From an uncultured Clostridia bacterium (GTDB taxonomy: Bacteria; Bacillota; Clostridia; Christensenellales; Pumilibacteraceae): 64,000 nt of DNA. The notes below the pieces were generated by a model. It did not search any database. It saw nothing but the letters and a program-made list of their open reading frames with translations, and was not told where the DNA came from. Of this stretch, positions 1 to 8,952 are shown piece after piece; position 1 is the stretch's first letter, and every line of letters begins with the position of its first letter. The translations under genes were made by a program, and so were the position numbers. The stretch is from NCBI GenBank assembly GCA_947581755.1, contig CANPVN010000003.1, positions 1-64,000 on the forward strand, given 5' to 3'.

Positions 1-9
1 CTCCTTTTT

Positions 10-42
10 AACCGAAAAGATAAACTTTTCGGTTAATTTTTT
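10..42 (+). terminator. intrinsic terminator of an upstream gene
   Basis: A perfect 10-bp inverted repeat (arms 10-19 and 25-34, loop of five bases) is followed by a run of T. It would end a plus-strand transcript that enters from outside the window. Confidence 0.8.
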
Positions 43-120
43 ATAAGGTTAGATTATTATAATAGCCCCTTCGGGAGATGAATCCGACCTTATTTTTCAT
101 CGTCAAAAATCCCTTTTTGG

Positions 121-160
121 CGATGAAAAAAGGATGGTTCTCAAAAGAGAGAATCATCCT
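121..160 (-). terminator. terminator of fba
   Basis: On the minus strand a 12-bp hairpin with one G-T pair (arms 160-149 and 142-131) is followed by TTTTT, 27 bases after the aldolase stop codon. A second inverted repeat (93-102 with 121-130) overlaps its T-run, so this short gap carries tandem hairpins that could also stop plus-strand transcription. Confidence 0.75.
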
Positions 161-186
161 TTCTTATTGTATATTGATTGAAATTA

Positions 187-1116
187 TTAAGCCTTACCGT
201 TGCAGCCGAGCACGTTTACGAGTTTATGACGCACAAGTTCGGTTATAAGAGATCTTGCGGGTCCGAGATATTGTCGAGGATCGAAATGAGAAGGATTTTC
301 GGCAAGATGTTGTCTTATTGCGGCGGTGCATGCGAGACGCAGATCGGAATCTATATTTATCTTACATACAGCCATGGAAGCGGCTTTTCTAAGCATATCT
401 TCGGGGATGCCTTTAGCGCCTTGCATAGAGCCTCCGTTTTTGTTTATTATATCCACGTATTCGGGGATTACCGAACTTGCTCCGTGTAAGACGATGGGGA
501 AGCCGGGCAGTCTTTTGGAAACTTCTTCGAGAATATCGAAACGAAGTTTTGCTTCACCTTTGAATTTGAAAGCGCCGTGCGAGGTACCTATCGCTATAGC
601 GAGCGAATCGACGCCTGTTTTCGAGACAAATTCCTGAACTTGATCGGGATCCGTATAACTCGAATCGGCGGCAGAGACCTTGATATCGTCCTCGACGCCT
701 TCGAGTCTGCCGAGTTCGGCTTCGACGACAACGCCGTGGTCGTGAGCATATTTTACCACTTCGCTTGTAACTTTTATGTTTTCCTTAAAAGGAAGGTGCG
801 ATGCGTCTATCATGACGGAAGTAAAACCGTCCTTTATGGACTGAACGCAGAGTTCGAAAGTGTCTCCATGATCGAGATGAAGCGCAATGGGAAGCCCCGA
901 ATCTTCGACGGCGGCTTCCACCAATTTGCGTAAGTATACGGGTTTTGCGTATTTACGCGCGCCGTTCGAGACCTGTAAAATGAGAGGAGCTCTCTCTTCC
1001 TTTGCGGCATCGACAATACCTTGGATTATCTCCATATTGTTGACATTGAATGCGCCTATGGCATAACCGCCTTCATAGGCTTTTTTGAACATTTCCTTTG
1101 TCGTTACTAAGGGCAT
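187..1116 (-). CDS. fba: class II fructose-1,6-bisphosphate aldolase
   Basis: Glycolytic and gluconeogenic enzyme that cleaves fructose-1,6-bisphosphate to glyceraldehyde-3-phosphate and dihydroxyacetone phosphate in the cytoplasm, using zinc. The 309-residue product has the class II hallmarks: HLDHG at 80-84 (catalytic Asp82, zinc ligand His83), EAELG near 132-136, a second zinc His at 180 in GTSHG and a third at 211 in VLHGASS. Length is normal for the short class IIB type; tagatose-bisphosphate aldolase is a close relative that motifs alone cannot exclude. The ATG has GGAGGT seven bases upstream. It stands alone, divergent from an aminopeptidase operon, with its own promoter and terminator. 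Another glycolytic gene, gap, lies 2.4 kb away on the other strand. Confidence 0.95.
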   Translation of the reverse strand: MPLVTTKEMFKKAYEGGYAIGAFNVNNMEIIQGIVDAAKEERAPLILQVSNGARKYAKPVYLRKLVEAAVEDSGLPIALHLDHGDTFELCVQSIKDGFTSVMIDASHLPFKENIKVTSEVVKYAHDHGVVVEAELGRLEGVEDDIKVSAADSSYTDPDQVQEFVSKTGVDSLAIAIGTSHGAFKFKGEAKLRFDILEEVSKRLPGFPIVLHGASSVIPEYVDIINKNGGSMQGAKGIPEDMLRKAASMAVCKINIDSDLRLACTAAIRQHLAENPSHFDPRQYLGPARSLITELVRHKLVNVLGCNGKA

Positions 1117-1144
1117 ATTAATTACCTCCGAGATTTATAGATAT

Positions 1145-1173
1145 ATTATACAACTTTTATTTGAAGTTGACTA
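1145..1173 (-). promoter_or_regulatory. promoter of fba
   Basis: Minus-strand TAGTCA (1173-1168), 17-bp spacer, perfect TATAAT (1150-1145), about 30 bases before the ATG. Confidence 0.65.
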
Positions 1174-1202
1174 CTATTTAAGAGCAAATAATCGCAATAG
1201 AA

Positions 1203-1231
1203 TTGACAAATTTTCGGCTTTATATTATAAT
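1203..1231 (+). promoter_or_regulatory. perfect consensus sigma-A promoter
   Basis: TTGACA (1203-1208), 17-bp spacer, TATAAT (1226-1231). It places transcription start near 1238, so the translation start of the next gene must be downstream of it. Confidence 0.9.
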
Positions 1232-1264
1232 TTAGTTAGAATTATCAAAGGGGGAGATTTCTTA

Positions 1265-2380
1265 ATGATAGATTCGAGACTCGAAATTCTTGCAAAAAAT
1301 CTTGTGAATTATTCGGTAGAAGCAAAGAAGGGCGACAAGGTGCTTATAGAAGGCTACAGTGTCCCGCCCGAGCTTATCACCTTACTTGTAAAAGAAGTAT
1401 ATGCCGTTGGCGCATATCCCTTTGTCGAGATATTCGACAATAGAATTCAACGCGCTTTACTTTATGGCACAGATGAAAAACATATGGAATTTATGCGAGA
1501 CTATGCTCTGTACAGAATGGAACAAATGGATTGTTATATAGGCGTTCGCGGCGGAGACAACAGTTATGAATTATCCGATGTTCCGCCCGAGAAAAGCGAA
1601 ATTTTTTCGAGAATTTACAGTTTGCCCGTACATCACAATACCCGTGTTTGCAAGACGCGTTGGGTGATTTTGCGTTATCCCAATGACTCGATGAGTCAAC
1701 TTGCCGCTATGCCCACCGAGAAATTCGAGGATTTTTATTTTAATGTATGCAACCTCGATTATGCGAAGATGGACCGCGCGATGGATAAGTTAAAGGCGCT
1801 TATGGACAAGACGGATAAAGTGCGTCTTGTCGCAAAAGATACCGACCTTACTTTCTCTATAAAAGGAATAGGCGCAATCAAATGCAGCGGAAAACTCAAT
1901 ATTCCCGACGGCGAGGTCTATTCTGCGCCCGTAAAGAACAGCGTCAACGGAGTGATAACTTACAATGCGCCTTCGATAAAGGACGGCGTGCGTTTCGAAA
2001 ATGTCTCACTCAAGTTCAAGGACGGAAAAATAGTGGAATTTTCGGGGACTCATCCCGACAAATTGCAATCTATTTTCAATACCGACGAGGGCGCAAGATA
2101 TGTCGGCGAATTTGCTATCGGAGTCAATCCTTATATAACGCAGCCCATGGGCGACATCTTGTTTGACGAAAAGATAGCGGGCTCCATACATTTTACTCCC
2201 GGTTGCGCTTATGACGACGCTTTCAACGGTAACACCTCCGCAGTGCATTGGGATCTTGTGCTCATAATGACTCCCGAGTACGGCGGCGGAGAAATTTATT
2301 TTGACGGCACGCTCATCCGAAAGGACGGACGTTTTGTCTTGCCCGAGCTTGAATGTCTCAATCCGGAGAATTTGAAATGA
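1265..2380 (+). CDS. M29-family metalloaminopeptidase (aminopeptidase T/AmpS type)
   Basis: Cytoplasmic metal-dependent aminopeptidase that removes N-terminal residues from peptides. The frame is open from 1085, but the promoter at 1203-1231 and the ribosome site AAGGGGGAG at 1248-1256 fix the start at ATG 1265, giving 371 residues, normal for the family. Family metal-site motifs are visible: GEVYSAP, VGEFAIG, an IHF...AYDDAF segment near residue 309 and the VHWDLV segment near 327, which supply the Glu, Glu, His, Tyr, His and Asp ligands known from aminopeptidase T. The stop codon overlaps the next ATG (ATGA), so it is probably co-translated with the two membrane proteins downstream. A second, more divergent M29 gene lies at 54638. 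Substrate preference cannot be read from sequence. Confidence 0.92.
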   Translation: MIDSRLEILAKNLVNYSVEAKKGDKVLIEGYSVPPELITLLVKEVYAVGAYPFVEIFDNRIQRALLYGTDEKHMEFMRDYALYRMEQMDCYIGVRGGDNSYELSDVPPEKSEIFSRIYSLPVHHNTRVCKTRWVILRYPNDSMSQLAAMPTEKFEDFYFNVCNLDYAKMDRAMDKLKALMDKTDKVRLVAKDTDLTFSIKGIGAIKCSGKLNIPDGEVYSAPVKNSVNGVITYNAPSIKDGVRFENVSLKFKDGKIVEFSGTHPDKLQSIFNTDEGARYVGEFAIGVNPYITQPMGDILFDEKIAGSIHFTPGCAYDDAFNGNTSAVHWDLVLIMTPEYGGGEIYFDGTLIRKDGRFVLPELECLNPENLK

Positions 2381-2880
2381 TAAAAGTCAAGAATTCCATA
2401 ACCGAGAAAGACTGTATTGCATATATAAACAAACGTTATCTTTTTTATTGCATTGCGGGAATCGTTTTTGGTTTTCTGCTGATAGGTTTCATTTGTTTGC
2501 GCTTTTTATTGTCTTTGAAGATTTGGCAAAAGGGAATGCTTGACGCTTTCGCTTTGACAAGTATGATTTTTGCTTTGATGATGCCCGCTATTTATTTCTT
2601 TACGAGAAGGGGACTTATGTTGGGAATAAAATATGCGGCGAGGCAAATCTACTATCGTTTCGAAGATGATTATATAAGAATCGACGCTTACGGAGATTAC
2701 TCGGAAACACATTGCAAGAAAAGTTATTCCGAGATCGAAAAGTTCGGCAAATTGAACAGCGGCATACATTTTATGGGCGTATATTTTATATCCATGGGAA
2801 GTTTGTATATAGTAAAACCGCAGTCGATCGAACAGGAAAACGAGATTTACGCGCTGTTGGAAAAGAGCGCAGTAAAGTAG
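2377..2880 (+). CDS. small membrane protein, YcxB-like
   Basis: Predicted 167-residue inner-membrane protein of unknown function. ATG 2377 is chosen because it overlaps the previous stop (ATGA) and has GGAG at 2364-2367; an in-frame upstream ATG at 2353 lies inside the aminopeptidase gene. Two hydrophobic segments (about residues 23-48 and 62-80) are followed by a soluble C-terminal part with a beta-rich pattern (YYRFEDDYIRID, YSEIEKFGK) typical of YcxB-like proteins, a family of unknown role. The next gene has the same architecture, so the pair looks like an old tandem duplication. Confidence 0.75.
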   Translation: MIKVKNSITEKDCIAYINKRYLFYCIAGIVFGFLLIGFICLRFLLSLKIWQKGMLDAFALTSMIFALMMPAIYFFTRRGLMLGIKYAARQIYYRFEDDYIRIDAYGDYSETHCKKSYSEIEKFGKLNSGIHFMGVYFISMGSLYIVKPQSIEQENEIYALLEKSAVK

Positions 2881-2892
2881 GGGAGGCGTTGA

Positions 2893-3420
2893 ATGGTTAT
2901 TTTCAAAAGTAAAGTCGATACGGCGACATACAAAAAATATTTGCAGAATTTTATTAAATCTTTTGCTTTAACTTTTTCTTTGTTGGCGGTTGCGGCGATT
3001 TTATCGGTTATCGTCATGGCATTTTATGATGACGAAAATTCGATTACACATGAATTGAATATTGCTTTTCTCACTTTGTTGGGAGTCATTCTTTTATTGA
3101 CGATCTGGTCTTTTTTGAGAACGAACAGAAGGATAAATAACAGAATAAAAAATCCCGCCGCTTTCATAGAAAAATCGGAAATAGTGGAAATAGATTACGA
3201 CGGGATCAGAAAAACAGAAGAGTTTTCCGAGGAAAATACGAGTTATTTCAGGACTTCGCTTATCTCGAATATATTGCGCGAAAAGAGCGGTCTCTATGTA
3301 ATTACTTTAAATAACGGGACTTACGCAATGTTCAAGCCCACGGAATTTTTGAGCGGGAACGAACAGAGACTTGTCGAGATTTTCTCTTCGCTCGGAATAA
3401 TTTTCAAACAAAAGAAGTAA
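2893..3420 (+). CDS. small membrane protein, YcxB-like paralogue
   Basis: A 175-residue protein with two membrane segments (about residues 24-45 and 57-77) and a C-terminal soluble domain with the same layout as its upstream neighbour (IVEIDYDGIRKTEEF, then LYVITLNNGTYAMF). The ribosome site GGGGAGG ends seven bases before the ATG. Only 12 bases separate the genes, so they are likely in one operon. Function is unknown. No terminator is visible before gap, so some readthrough into gap is possible. Confidence 0.75.
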   Translation: MVIFKSKVDTATYKKYLQNFIKSFALTFSLLAVAAILSVIVMAFYDDENSITHELNIAFLTLLGVILLLTIWSFLRTNRRINNRIKNPAAFIEKSEIVEIDYDGIRKTEEFSEENTSYFRTSLISNILREKSGLYVITLNNGTYAMFKPTEFLSGNEQRLVEIFSSLGIIFKQKK

Positions 3421-3494
3421 TTACTAATAACCGTTACATTCATAAATCGCGTTATTTTTAATAATAATAATATAATTATCTGTAGGAGGATAAT

Positions 3495-4514
3495 ATGGAA
3501 AAAAATGTTAGAGTTGCCATAAACGGCTTCGGTCGCATAGGCAGACTTGTCTTCAGGACAATGTTCGGCAAAGAGGGTTTTGAAATCGTTGCGATCAACA
3601 ACAGAACTTTCGACCCCGCAATGCTTGCGCATTTGCTCAAGTACGACTCGGCGCAGGGTCGTTACGCTTTGGCGGACAAAGTGAGCGTAGAAGGCGATAA
3701 CCTCATTGTTGACGGAAAGAAGATCAAATTTCTTGCGGAAAGCAAAGACGCTTCTTTGCTCCCTTGGAAAGAGATGAATATCGACGTCGTACTCGAATGT
3801 ACGGGAGCTTTCCTCACTTTGGAAAAAGCGGGACAACATCTTGCCGCAGGCGCAAAGAAAGTCGTCATTTCGGCACCCGCAAAGGACCCTATGCCCACTA
3901 TCGTTTACGGTGTAAACGAGAAGACATTGACCAAGGACGACAAGATAATTTCCGCCGCTTCTTGCACGACGAACTGCCTTGCTCCCATGGCAAAGGCTCT
4001 CAACGATTTTGCGGGAATAGAGAGCGGTCTTATGACAACCATTCACGCATATACGGGAGATCAGATGCCTCTTGACGCTCCTCACAAAAAGGGCGATTTC
4101 AGACGCGCGAGAGCGTGCGCTATCAACATAGTTCCCAATACCACGGGCGCGGCAAAGGCAATCGGATTGGTTATTCCCGAACTCAAAGGAAAACTCGACG
4201 GAGCGGCTCAACGCGTGCCCGTAGCGACAGGTTCACTTACCGAACTCAATGCCGTTGTCTCCAAAAAAGTCACCGCAGAAGAAATCAATAACTACATGAA
4301 GAGCGTTCAGAGCCCCTCGTTCGGCTATACCGAAGAGCAACTCGTTTCCAGCGATATAATAGGAATTACTTGCGGCTCTTTGTTTGACGCGACTCAAACC
4401 AAAGTCATTCCTTTGGGCGACAAGTCCCTTGTAAAAGTTGTCGCTTGGTACGATAACGAGATGAGTTATACCAATCAAATGGTAAGAACGATAGGCTATT
4501 TTGCAAAACTTTAA
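3495..4514 (+). CDS. gap: glyceraldehyde-3-phosphate dehydrogenase
   Basis: Glycolytic enzyme that oxidises and phosphorylates glyceraldehyde-3-phosphate to 1,3-bisphosphoglycerate with NAD(P). The 339-residue chain has the Rossmann fingerprint GFGRIGR (11-17), the catalytic SCTTNC (156-161, nucleophile Cys157), HAYTGDQ and the conserved NNEMSY-type motif as YDNEMSY near the C-terminus. AGGAGG sits just before the ATG. A TATAAT at 3471-3476 could be a -10 element but has no good -35, so expression may also come from upstream. Odd point: where most NAD-specific enzymes have Asp after VAIN (binding the adenosine ribose hydroxyls), this one has Asn36, so cofactor preference may be relaxed toward NADP; this is inference. 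Confidence 0.97.
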   Translation: MEKNVRVAINGFGRIGRLVFRTMFGKEGFEIVAINNRTFDPAMLAHLLKYDSAQGRYALADKVSVEGDNLIVDGKKIKFLAESKDASLLPWKEMNIDVVLECTGAFLTLEKAGQHLAAGAKKVVISAPAKDPMPTIVYGVNEKTLTKDDKIISAASCTTNCLAPMAKALNDFAGIESGLMTTIHAYTGDQMPLDAPHKKGDFRRARACAINIVPNTTGAAKAIGLVIPELKGKLDGAAQRVPVATGSLTELNAVVSKKVTAEEINNYMKSVQSPSFGYTEEQLVSSDIIGITCGSLFDATQTKVIPLGDKSLVKVVAWYDNEMSYTNQMVRTIGYFAKL

Positions 4515-4534
4515 TCGACACTTTCAAATCACAC

Positions 4535-4580
4535 TAAAAAATGCGCTCTCGAATGAAAACACTTTCGGAGTGCATTTTTT
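4535..4580 (+). terminator. terminator of gap
   Basis: Long inverted repeat (left arm about 4536-4552, right arm 4564-4580) with A-run before and T-run after, so it can act in both directions. A second, weak 7-bp hairpin with a large loop (4624-4660) and a T-run follows. Confidence 0.85.
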
Positions 4581-4678
4581 ATAAAAAACAAAAAAAGAAA
4601 CTAAAAGAATAAAGAGAGGAATAACTTATCCGATAGTCAGATACAATTTTTACGATAAGTGTTTTTTTGTTTTTATGC

Positions 4679-4707
4679 TTGACAAAATCTTCGATGTGTA
4701 TTAAAAT
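4679..4707 (+). promoter_or_regulatory. promoter of the DUF1858-pth-mfd operon
   Basis: TTGACA (4679-4684), 17-bp spacer, TAAAAT (4702-4707), followed by GGAGG and an ATG 30 bases downstream. Confidence 0.85.
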
Positions 4708-4736
4708 AGGTTAAGAAATTTTCGGAGGACAAAATT

Positions 4737-4925
4737 ATGGAAATCAATAAAGATATGCTTATTTACGACCTTTTACAGGCAAAGCCCGAAGCGGGAGAAA
4801 TTCTTATGTCGATAGGAATGCACTGTCTCGGATGCGCGTGCGCGCGCGGAGAGACCATTGCCGATGCGGCAAGCGTTCACGGCGTAAATGTCGATGAGCT
4901 TATCGAAAAGATCAAAAACGCGTAA
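4737..4925 (+). CDS. DUF1858 small cysteine protein
   Basis: A 62-residue protein of the DUF1858 family, the domain also found at the N-terminus of ScdA/RIC-type iron-sulfur repair proteins. It starts with a short helix-forming segment and carries the family signature around residues 24-36 (GMHCLGCACARGE) with three cysteines in CxxCxC spacing, suggesting a metal or iron-sulfur role; the exact function is not known. GGAGG precedes the ATG and a strong promoter lies upstream. Its stop codon abuts the pth ATG with no gap, so translation of the two is probably coupled. Confidence 0.85.
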   Translation: MEINKDMLIYDLLQAKPEAGEILMSIGMHCLGCACARGETIADAASVHGVNVDELIEKIKNA

Positions 4926-5465
4926 ATGAAAATAATCGCGGGGCTGGGAAATTTCGGAGATAAGTATGCCTATACTTATCATAATTTGGGCTTTTTGGCT
5001 GTCGAAAGGCTTGCGGATATTCTCGGAACGGAGTTTACCAAGACTCAATGCAAGGCGCTCACGGCGAGCGGCTTTTACAAGGGTGAAAAGATATTGCTTG
5101 CAAAGCCCTTGACATTCATGAATTTATCGGGAGTCGCGGTTCGCGAACTTTTGCATTTTTACAAGGCTTCGGCAGAGGATCTGCTTGTATTTTCGGATGA
5201 TATAGATTTGCCCGAAGGCGTTATTCGCTATCGCGAGAAGGGCAGCGGCGGTACTCATAACGGACTGCGCAACATAGTTGCCGAGCTCGGAAGTACGGAT
5301 TTTGCGCGTATACGGATAGGAATGGGAAAACCTCCCGAATATATGAGTCTTGTCGATTATGTACTGAGTGAAATTCCGCACGCGAAGCGTCAGCTTTTTT
5401 ACGACGCATTTTGCAATGCCGCGGAGAGAGCAAAACAGTGGTTGGATGAAAAAATCGCAAAATGA
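4926..5465 (+). CDS. pth: peptidyl-tRNA hydrolase
   Basis: Cytoplasmic enzyme that frees tRNA from prematurely released peptidyl-tRNA. The 179-residue chain shows the complete active site: Asn9 in GLGN, catalytic His19 in YHNLG, Asn66 in FMNLSG, the DD-IDLPEG acidic segment at 91-97 and Asn112 in GTHNG. There is no clear ribosome site; the ATG follows the DUF1858 stop directly, so translational coupling is likely. Its TGA overlaps the mfd ATG (ATGA). pth next to mfd is a common Firmicute arrangement. Confidence 0.96.
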   Translation: MKIIAGLGNFGDKYAYTYHNLGFLAVERLADILGTEFTKTQCKALTASGFYKGEKILLAKPLTFMNLSGVAVRELLHFYKASAEDLLVFSDDIDLPEGVIRYREKGSGGTHNGLRNIVAELGSTDFARIRIGMGKPPEYMSLVDYVLSEIPHAKRQLFYDAFCNAAERAKQWLDEKIAK

Positions 5466-8400
5466 TTGACCTGAAGAATTTAGCAGATTTCAGTGAAGAA
5501 CCGATATTGAAAGAATACCGAGATAAGAAAATTATCTCGGTATTCGGCGTGCCGCGATATTCAAGACCGTACTATGCCTCTCTGTTGGATAAAGTCCTTT
5601 ATATTTGTTCCGATTACGTCTCGGCGGGAGAGGTCTACGAACAGATGAAGGCGTTGCGTTCCGACGTTGTTTTGCTTCCCTCAAAGGGCGATACTCTTAT
5701 AAGTTATAAGATGCGTTCGAGACAGATTGCTTTCGAAAGATATAAAGCAATGTTGGAAATTGTCAAGGGCAGAGCGGGTATAGTCGTTGCCACCGTCGAA
5801 GCGGCTGCGCAACTTTTTCCCTTACCCGAGACTTTTGCTTCGGCGGCTATAAAACTCAAAGTCGGCGAAAGCGTCGATATGAGCGTGTTGGCGCAATCGC
5901 TCTCTCGGGCGGGCTATACTCGGGAAATGACGGTGCAACTTCCGGGGCAGTTCGCCGTACGCGGCGATATTGTCGATATTTTTCCAGTGGGCAGCGATTA
6001 CGGCATAAGAGCAGAGTTTTTCGGCGATGAGATAGATGTAATAAAAAAGACGGATTTTTCCACTCAACTTTCAAGCGAAGTAATGGACAGTATGGAAATC
6101 TGTCCCATAACGGAGTGTTTCGGCGGAGATTTCGACAACGCTCTCGAGGCATTGAAAAAAGAAGCGAACGGGCTGATGGGCGAACCCAAAGAGAAACTTT
6201 TGCAATTATGCGAGGATATAGAACTTCAAGGTTTTGGCAGTGATTTTTCTCCCGCATTGCTTCCTTATGCGCCGCACTGTCTCATAAAAGACTTCGTAAA
6301 GCCCGAAACCGTTATTTTTGACGAGGTGAAGCGAGTAAATCTCGATATGCTTATAAAAGAACACCGCAACAGATTTACTCAGTTGTCTCTTGCGGGAGGG
6401 CTTCCCAAAGGAGCCGAGACTCAACTTTGCTCTTTTGCGCTCGACTTCGATTGCGGCAAGATAGGTTTTTACAACTTTCTCTCTTCCAACGGTATTTACG
6501 ACCCCAAGGGTGTGATAAAGACTCAATATCCCGCAATTCCTCAATATATCCGCAACCGAGAAGGCTTGACGGAAGATATAAAAATATGGATCGGGAACGG
6601 CTACAAAGTCCATTTCTTTGTCGACGCTCTTTCGACGGATAGCATAAAAGAATTTCTTGCCGAAAACGGAATTTATTTTTCCGAAAGCGGCAACGGAAAA
6701 GTCAATATCTCATCGCCCGCGATTTTACACGGCGCGATTTTACCTGCGCAGAAACTTGTTATAATAGGAACGAGGGAACTTTTTCCCAAAAGCGCCAAGA
6801 CGGTAAAACGAGCCAAAAAAGAAGTGTTCGGAGAACTGAAAATAGGCGATTATGTCGTTCATCATACTCACGGTATAGGTATATGCGACGATATAAGGCA
6901 CATGGATTTAGGCGACGGCGTTTTGCGCGATTACGCGATAATACGTTATAAAAACAACGATAAGTTGCTCTTGCCCATCGAGAACCTCGATTCTTTGTCG
7001 AGATATATAGGCGGAGAGAACGCTCCCGCTTTGAGTAAAATAGGCGGCGCGGAATTTGCTCGTGTAAAAGAAAAAGTCCGCAAATCCGTGCAAAAACTTG
7101 CATTCGATTTGGTTAAACTATATGCCGAGCGAAGCAAATGCGTCGGCAAGGTCTATTACGGAGACGAGGAATTGATGGAGGAATTCGAGGCGGATTTTCC
7201 TTATGCGGAGACGGAAGACCAGCTTACCGCGATAGCGGACGGCATGAAAGATTTGCGTACGGGAAAGGTTATGGAACGCCTTTTGTGCGGAGACGTAGGC
7301 TACGGCAAGACCGAAGTTGCGCTTCGTCTTGCATTCCGTGTAATTCTTTCGGGGGGACAGGTCGCTTTTATCTCGCCCACTACCATACTTGCGCGACAAC
7401 ATTTTCATACCGCAACGGAGAGAATGGAAAAATTCGGCGTAAAGGTAGCGTTGCTCACGAGGCACACTTCGACGGCGGAAGCGAAAAAAATTCTCGGAGA
7501 TTTGGCGACGGGCAAGATAGATATGCTTATAGGAACGCACAGAATTTTGAGTAAAGACGTGGTATTTGCCAATCTCGAATTTTTGATTTTGGACGAGGAG
7601 CAGCGTTTCGGCGTCGGCGACAAAGAGAAGATAAAACTTTTGAAAAAGAATATAAATGTGCTTACGCTCTCGGCGACTCCCATTCCGAGAACGCTTCACA
7701 TGTCGCTTGTGGGGATCCGCGATATATCCATTCTCGACACGCCGCCCGCGGAAAGAATACCCGTTCAGACTTTTGTTTCGGAATACAGCGACGAATTGAT
7801 GGTAGACGCCGTAACTCGCGAAGTCGAACGCGGGGGACAAGTTTTTGTCGTTTATAACAGAGTAGAGACAATGCCCGAGTATGCGGGAAGTCTTGCCTCG
7901 CTTTTGGATAAATATAAGGTGGATTATGTACACGGACAACTGCCCGAAGAGAGGATAGAAAATTCTCTCGAAGCGTTCATCGACGGAAAGACGGACGTTC
8001 TTGTCACAAGCACGATAGTAGAGAACGGTATCGATATAGCCAACGCCAATACGATGATAGTAGTGGATTCCGACAGATTGGGATTGTCTCAAATGTATCA
8101 ATTACGGGGAAGAATAGGCAGAGGAAATCGCTTGGCGTATGTGTTCTTCACTTTCGACGGAAGGAAGATAATGACGGAAACCGCCGAAAAAAGATTGGAC
8201 GCAATAACCGAGTTTACCGAGTTCGGCTCGGGATTCAAGATAGCGATGCGCGACCTCGAGATAAGAGGCGCGGGAAATATTTTGGGAAAAGAACAGCACG
8301 GACACATGGAAAAAGTCGGATACGATATGTATTGCAAAATACTGTCGGAAGCGGTGAAGGGCGGAGCCGAGACCGCGGAAACGGACATAAAAGTTTCTGT

Positions 8401-8800
8401 GGACTTTTCCGCGTTCATTCCCGAAGGCTATATCCGCGATTCCGATTGGCGTGTAAGAGTATATTCCCGTATAGCGCATCTTGCGAGCGTTCGACAACGC
8501 GATTCCTTGCTCGAGGATCTCAAAGATATTTACGGCGAGCCGCCGCAGACCGTCAAAGATCTCGTCCAGATAGGACTTATAAAGAATCTCGCGGGGGGAA
8601 TAGGCGCGCAAAAAGTAGGACTTAAAAAACGAGAGAATACGGTATACTTCGCAAAACTTTCCGATGTAACGGAAAAGATTTTGAAGGCTTCCGAAAGTTA
8701 CGGCGGAGTGTTGCGAGTAAACGATACGCCTTATCTCGGCTTCGAAGGCGACGCCGAGGGAAGAGAGAAACTTATAAAATTTTTGGTTTCGTGCGCTTAA
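5462..8800 (+). CDS. mfd: transcription-repair coupling factor
   Basis: Large DNA translocase that removes RNA polymerase stalled at lesions and recruits the UvrA repair machinery. The 1112-residue protein has, in order, an N-terminal UvrB-homology part, a CarD-like RNA-polymerase-interaction domain starting near residue 455 (GDYVVHHTHGIG), a superfamily 2 helicase core with Walker A GDVGYGKTE near 608-616, the DEEQ box (ILDEEQRFGVGD) near 710, the motif III-like LSATPIPRT, a helicase C-terminal domain ending in LRGRIGRG, and a TRCF C-terminal domain. It is slightly shorter than the Bacillus protein. It overlaps the pth stop by four bases. Confidence 0.97.
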   Translation: MIDLKNLADFSEEPILKEYRDKKIISVFGVPRYSRPYYASLLDKVLYICSDYVSAGEVYEQMKALRSDVVLLPSKGDTLISYKMRSRQIAFERYKAMLEIVKGRAGIVVATVEAAAQLFPLPETFASAAIKLKVGESVDMSVLAQSLSRAGYTREMTVQLPGQFAVRGDIVDIFPVGSDYGIRAEFFGDEIDVIKKTDFSTQLSSEVMDSMEICPITECFGGDFDNALEALKKEANGLMGEPKEKLLQLCEDIELQGFGSDFSPALLPYAPHCLIKDFVKPETVIFDEVKRVNLDMLIKEHRNRFTQLSLAGGLPKGAETQLCSFALDFDCGKIGFYNFLSSNGIYDPKGVIKTQYPAIPQYIRNREGLTEDIKIWIGNGYKVHFFVDALSTDSIKEFLAENGIYFSESGNGKVNISSPAILHGAILPAQKLVIIGTRELFPKSAKTVKRAKKEVFGELKIGDYVVHHTHGIGICDDIRHMDLGDGVLRDYAIIRYKNNDKLLLPIENLDSLSRYIGGENAPALSKIGGAEFARVKEKVRKSVQKLAFDLVKLYAERSKCVGKVYYGDEELMEEFEADFPYAETEDQLTAIADGMKDLRTGKVMERLLCGDVGYGKTEVALRLAFRVILSGGQVAFISPTTILARQHFHTATERMEKFGVKVALLTRHTSTAEAKKILGDLATGKIDMLIGTHRILSKDVVFANLEFLILDEEQRFGVGDKEKIKLLKKNINVLTLSATPIPRTLHMSLVGIRDISILDTPPAERIPVQTFVSEYSDELMVDAVTREVERGGQVFVVYNRVETMPEYAGSLASLLDKYKVDYVHGQLPEERIENSLEAFIDGKTDVLVTSTIVENGIDIANANTMIVVDSDRLGLSQMYQLRGRIGRGNRLAYVFFTFDGRKIMTETAEKRLDAITEFTEFGSGFKIAMRDLEIRGAGNILGKEQHGHMEKVGYDMYCKILSEAVKGGAETAETDIKVSVDFSAFIPEGYIRDSDWRVRVYSRIAHLASVRQRDSLLEDLKDIYGEPPQTVKDLVQIGLIKNLAGGIGAQKVGLKKRENTVYFAKLSDVTEKILKASESYGGVLRVNDTPYLGFEGDAEGREKLIKFLVSCA

Positions 8801-8846
8801 AAAAGGTAAATTTTTTAATTTCTTGGCTATAATGATATCAAAACCC

Positions 8847-8875
8847 TTGCTTTTTGGCAAAACTTTTAGTATAAT
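8847..8875 (+). promoter_or_regulatory. promoter of the parvulin lipoprotein gene
   Basis: TTGCTT (8847-8852), 17-bp spacer, TATAAT (8870-8875), about 70 bases before the start codon. A TTGACA at 8919-8924 has no matching -10. Confidence 0.65.
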
Positions 8876-8952
8876 AAACTGTAACGGTATATTGCCGATT
8901 TTATGCCTGTATGGCGGCTTGACATACATTACTAAAAAAGAGGACATTTCAG

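Noticed and set aside
1085..1264. N-terminal extension of the first M29 peptidase
   Set aside because: The extension lies across a perfect promoter and inside the divergent fba leader; the ribosome site fits ATG 1265.
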